Assembly (NCBI GenBank): GCA_041611095.1
Contig: JBFINP010000003.1
Span: 1 to 64,000, forward strand
Source: UBA6912 sp041611095
GTDB lineage: Bacteria > Actinomycetota > Acidimicrobiia > Spongiisociales > UBA5794
DNA length: 64,000 bases
Direction of reading: 5' to 3'
Shown here: in pieces, positions 62,997-64,000 of the stretch
How the letters are laid out: each line of letters begins with the position of its first letter
How positions within the stretch are numbered: position 1 is the first letter of the stretch
Position numbers and translations under genes: made by a program
Notes under the pieces: generated by a model
The model's input: the letters and a program-made list of their open reading frames with translations, nothing else
Told to the model about the DNA's origin: nothing
The model's database searches: none

Positions 62997-64000
62997 ATGC
63001 GAGTGACACGAAACAGCAAGCCCGGCCGCAGCCGATTCTTGCTCGTGGTTATGTTGGCCCTGGCGCTCATCGCCACGGCGTGTAGCGGCGACGACGACGC
63101 CGGCGAAGCGCCGGCGACCACAGCCGACGGCGGCGAGGCACCGGCGACGACAACGGACGGAGGCGAGGCGCCGGCGACGACCGCCGATGGCGGCACGGCG
63201 ACGACCGCGGCTCCCGACGCCGGGGGCGTGAACAATCCGGGCGTGTTCGTGCATGCCGCCGACGACGAGCCGACGACCCTCGACCCCGCACAGGTCGAGC
63301 CCGGAGAGGGAGGCGAGACCGTGATCCTCCAGGTCTACGAGCGGCTGCTCGAGATCGGGACGGAGGGTCCGGACCCCGTACCCGCACTGGCCACGGAGGT
63401 GCCGTCGCTGGAGAATGGACGCATCACGGACGATGGGCTGACCTACACGTTCCCCATCCGTGAGAACGTCACCTTCCACGATGGATCTCCCCTCACTGCC
63501 GACGACGTGCTCTTCTCATGGGAGCGGGTCATGACGATGGACCTCCCCGACGGGGCGGCGAGCGTGCTCAGCGACACGGTCGACTCCATGCAGGTCGTCG
63601 ACGACTTCACCTTCGAGGTGACCTTGCAGGAGCCGAACGCGGCGTTCCTCAACGCCGTGGTTCCGGCGATGGTCTCGTCGATCGTCAGTCGAGAAGTGGT
63701 GGAGGCGAACGGCGGTGTCGTGCCCGGAGAGCCAAACGAGTTCATGTCGGGCAATCCCGTGGGCACAGGTCCTTACAGCTTCATTGCCTGGAACCGAGGC
63801 GAGGACCTCCAGTTCGCGGTCTACGAGAACTACTGGGGCACCCCGGCCAACCTCGACCTCCGGATCGAGATCGGAGCCGACCCGGACGTGCGGGTCCTCG
63901 GTCTGCGGGCCGGCGATTTCGACACGATCGAGACCGACCCGTCCTTCATCCGCGACATCGAAGGCGCCGAGGGCGTGACGATCTTCGCCGAGGGTCTCAC
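62997..64000 (+). CDS. Oligopeptide-type ABC substrate-binding lipoprotein (family 5), partial
   Basis: The first ~334 residues of a DppA/OppA-type binding protein; it continues past the window. A lipoprotein signal ends LIATAC (lipobox), followed by an acidic linker with three decapeptide repeats (EAPATTADGG type), then the SBP_bac_5 domain (DDEPTTLDPAQVEPGEGGE, YERLLEIGT, FHDGSPLTADDVLFSWERV, NPVGTGPYSFIAWNRGED). ATG 62997 has GAGGAAGGG 8 nt upstream. It is the first gene of a presumed transporter operon to the right, under a promoter and operator of the LacI regulon, so its ligand is probably the regulon's carbon source. It differs from the anchored binding protein at 26992 in having a lipid anchor. 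Confidence 0.92.
   Translation, partial: MRVTRNSKPGRSRFLLVVMLALALIATACSGDDDAGEAPATTADGGEAPATTTDGGEAPATTADGGTATTAAPDAGGVNNPGVFVHAADDEPTTLDPAQVEPGEGGETVILQVYERLLEIGTEGPDPVPALATEVPSLENGRITDDGLTYTFPIRENVTFHDGSPLTADDVLFSWERVMTMDLPDGAASVLSDTVDSMQVVDDFTFEVTLQEPNAAFLNAVVPAMVSSIVSREVVEANGGVVPGEPNEFMSGNPVGTGPYSFIAWNRGEDLQFAVYENYWGTPANLDLRIEIGADPDVRVLGLRAGDFDTIETDPSFIRDIEGAEGVTIFAEGL
63105..63194 (+). repeat. Three tandem 30-bp repeats in lipoprotein linker
   Basis: Units at 63105-63134, 63135-63164 and 63165-63194 each encode a decapeptide of the form EAPATT(A/T)DGG. They form a flexible linker between the lipid anchor and the binding domain and could vary in copy number. Confidence 0.9.

Noticed and set aside
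1..64000. CRISPR arrays, tRNA or rRNA genes, insertion sequences or prophage
   Set aside because: No regularly spaced repeats, T-loop-like segments, transposase or phage proteins were noticed on reading; a tRNA scan was not possible.

Overview
The window comes from a GC-rich actinobacterial chromosome, roughly two-thirds G+C by eye, most plausibly an environmental member of the Actinomycetota. Supporting signs are many GTG starts, 4-bp ATGA/GTGA gene overlaps, a mycothiol-type DinB/maleylpyruvate isomerase protein, an LLM flavin/F420 oxidoreductase and a sugar ABC importer with no ATPase of its own. The organism type is an inference from gene content, not a database result. I saw no rRNA, tRNA, CRISPR array, phage or insertion sequence. 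No gap longer than 300 bases lacks a gene; the largest are 41780-42044 and 16608-16853, and I see nothing convincing in either.

Layout. (1) 1-15 kb is deoxysugar and polyol catabolism: class II aldolase, rhamnulokinase, a second FGGY kinase, a divergent sugar ABC importer, an E1-E2 2-oxoacid (acetoin type) dehydrogenase pair, a zinc alcohol dehydrogenase, an aldo/keto reductase and a FucU mutarotase. (2) 14.4-16.6 kb holds a stand-alone radical SAM enzyme preceded by a 36-codon peptide gene, and an AI-2E family membrane protein. (3) 16.9-32.6 kb is an amine and peptide scavenging island: amidohydrolase, P1 peptidase, P5C-type aldehyde dehydrogenase, two-subunit CoA-transferase, class III aminotransferase, acetylpolyamine deacetylase, S9 peptidase and a five-gene oligopeptide ABC transporter. 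(4) 32.6-37.6 kb contains an oxidase gene remnant behind a UBP zinc-finger gene, a SoxR regulator diverging from an SDR plus QueA-like pair over an obvious sox box, and a gamma-glutamylpolyamine-synthetase-like glutamine synthetase. (5) 38.1-40.7 kb is a metal/chalcogen locus: ArsR, a thioredoxin-fold protein, a PPOX flavoprotein and a rhodanese-CBS gene with two in-frame UGA codons, divergent from the organomercurial lyase MerB. (6) 40.8-46.3 kb has mixed single genes. (7) 46-64 kb is a large catabolic regulon organised around one LacI-family repressor.

Two discoveries stand out. First, at 38099-38842 a rhodanese-CBS fusion is interrupted by UGA at exactly the two positions where relatives carry cysteine, including the catalytic one. 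The frame and coding character continue on both sides, and a GC-rich hairpin lies at the spacing expected of a bacterial SECIS. This looks like a double-selenocysteine sulfurtransferase in an ArsR/MerB locus. Second, six copies of the palindrome TGCAATCGATTGCA (12 to 14 of 14 matches) lie only upstream of genes between 46 and 63 kb. They define a LacI regulon covering an orphan molybdenum hydroxylase, a 3-hydroxyisobutyrate dehydrogenase-like plus aldehyde dehydrogenase pair, cupins, an amidohydrolase plus FrsA-like hydrolase pair, and a five-gene overlapping operon (2-hydroxyacid dehydrogenase, creatininase-like, cupin, Gfo/Idh/MocA, LLM oxidoreductase) beside an oligopeptide-type binding protein. 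The substrate is unknown.
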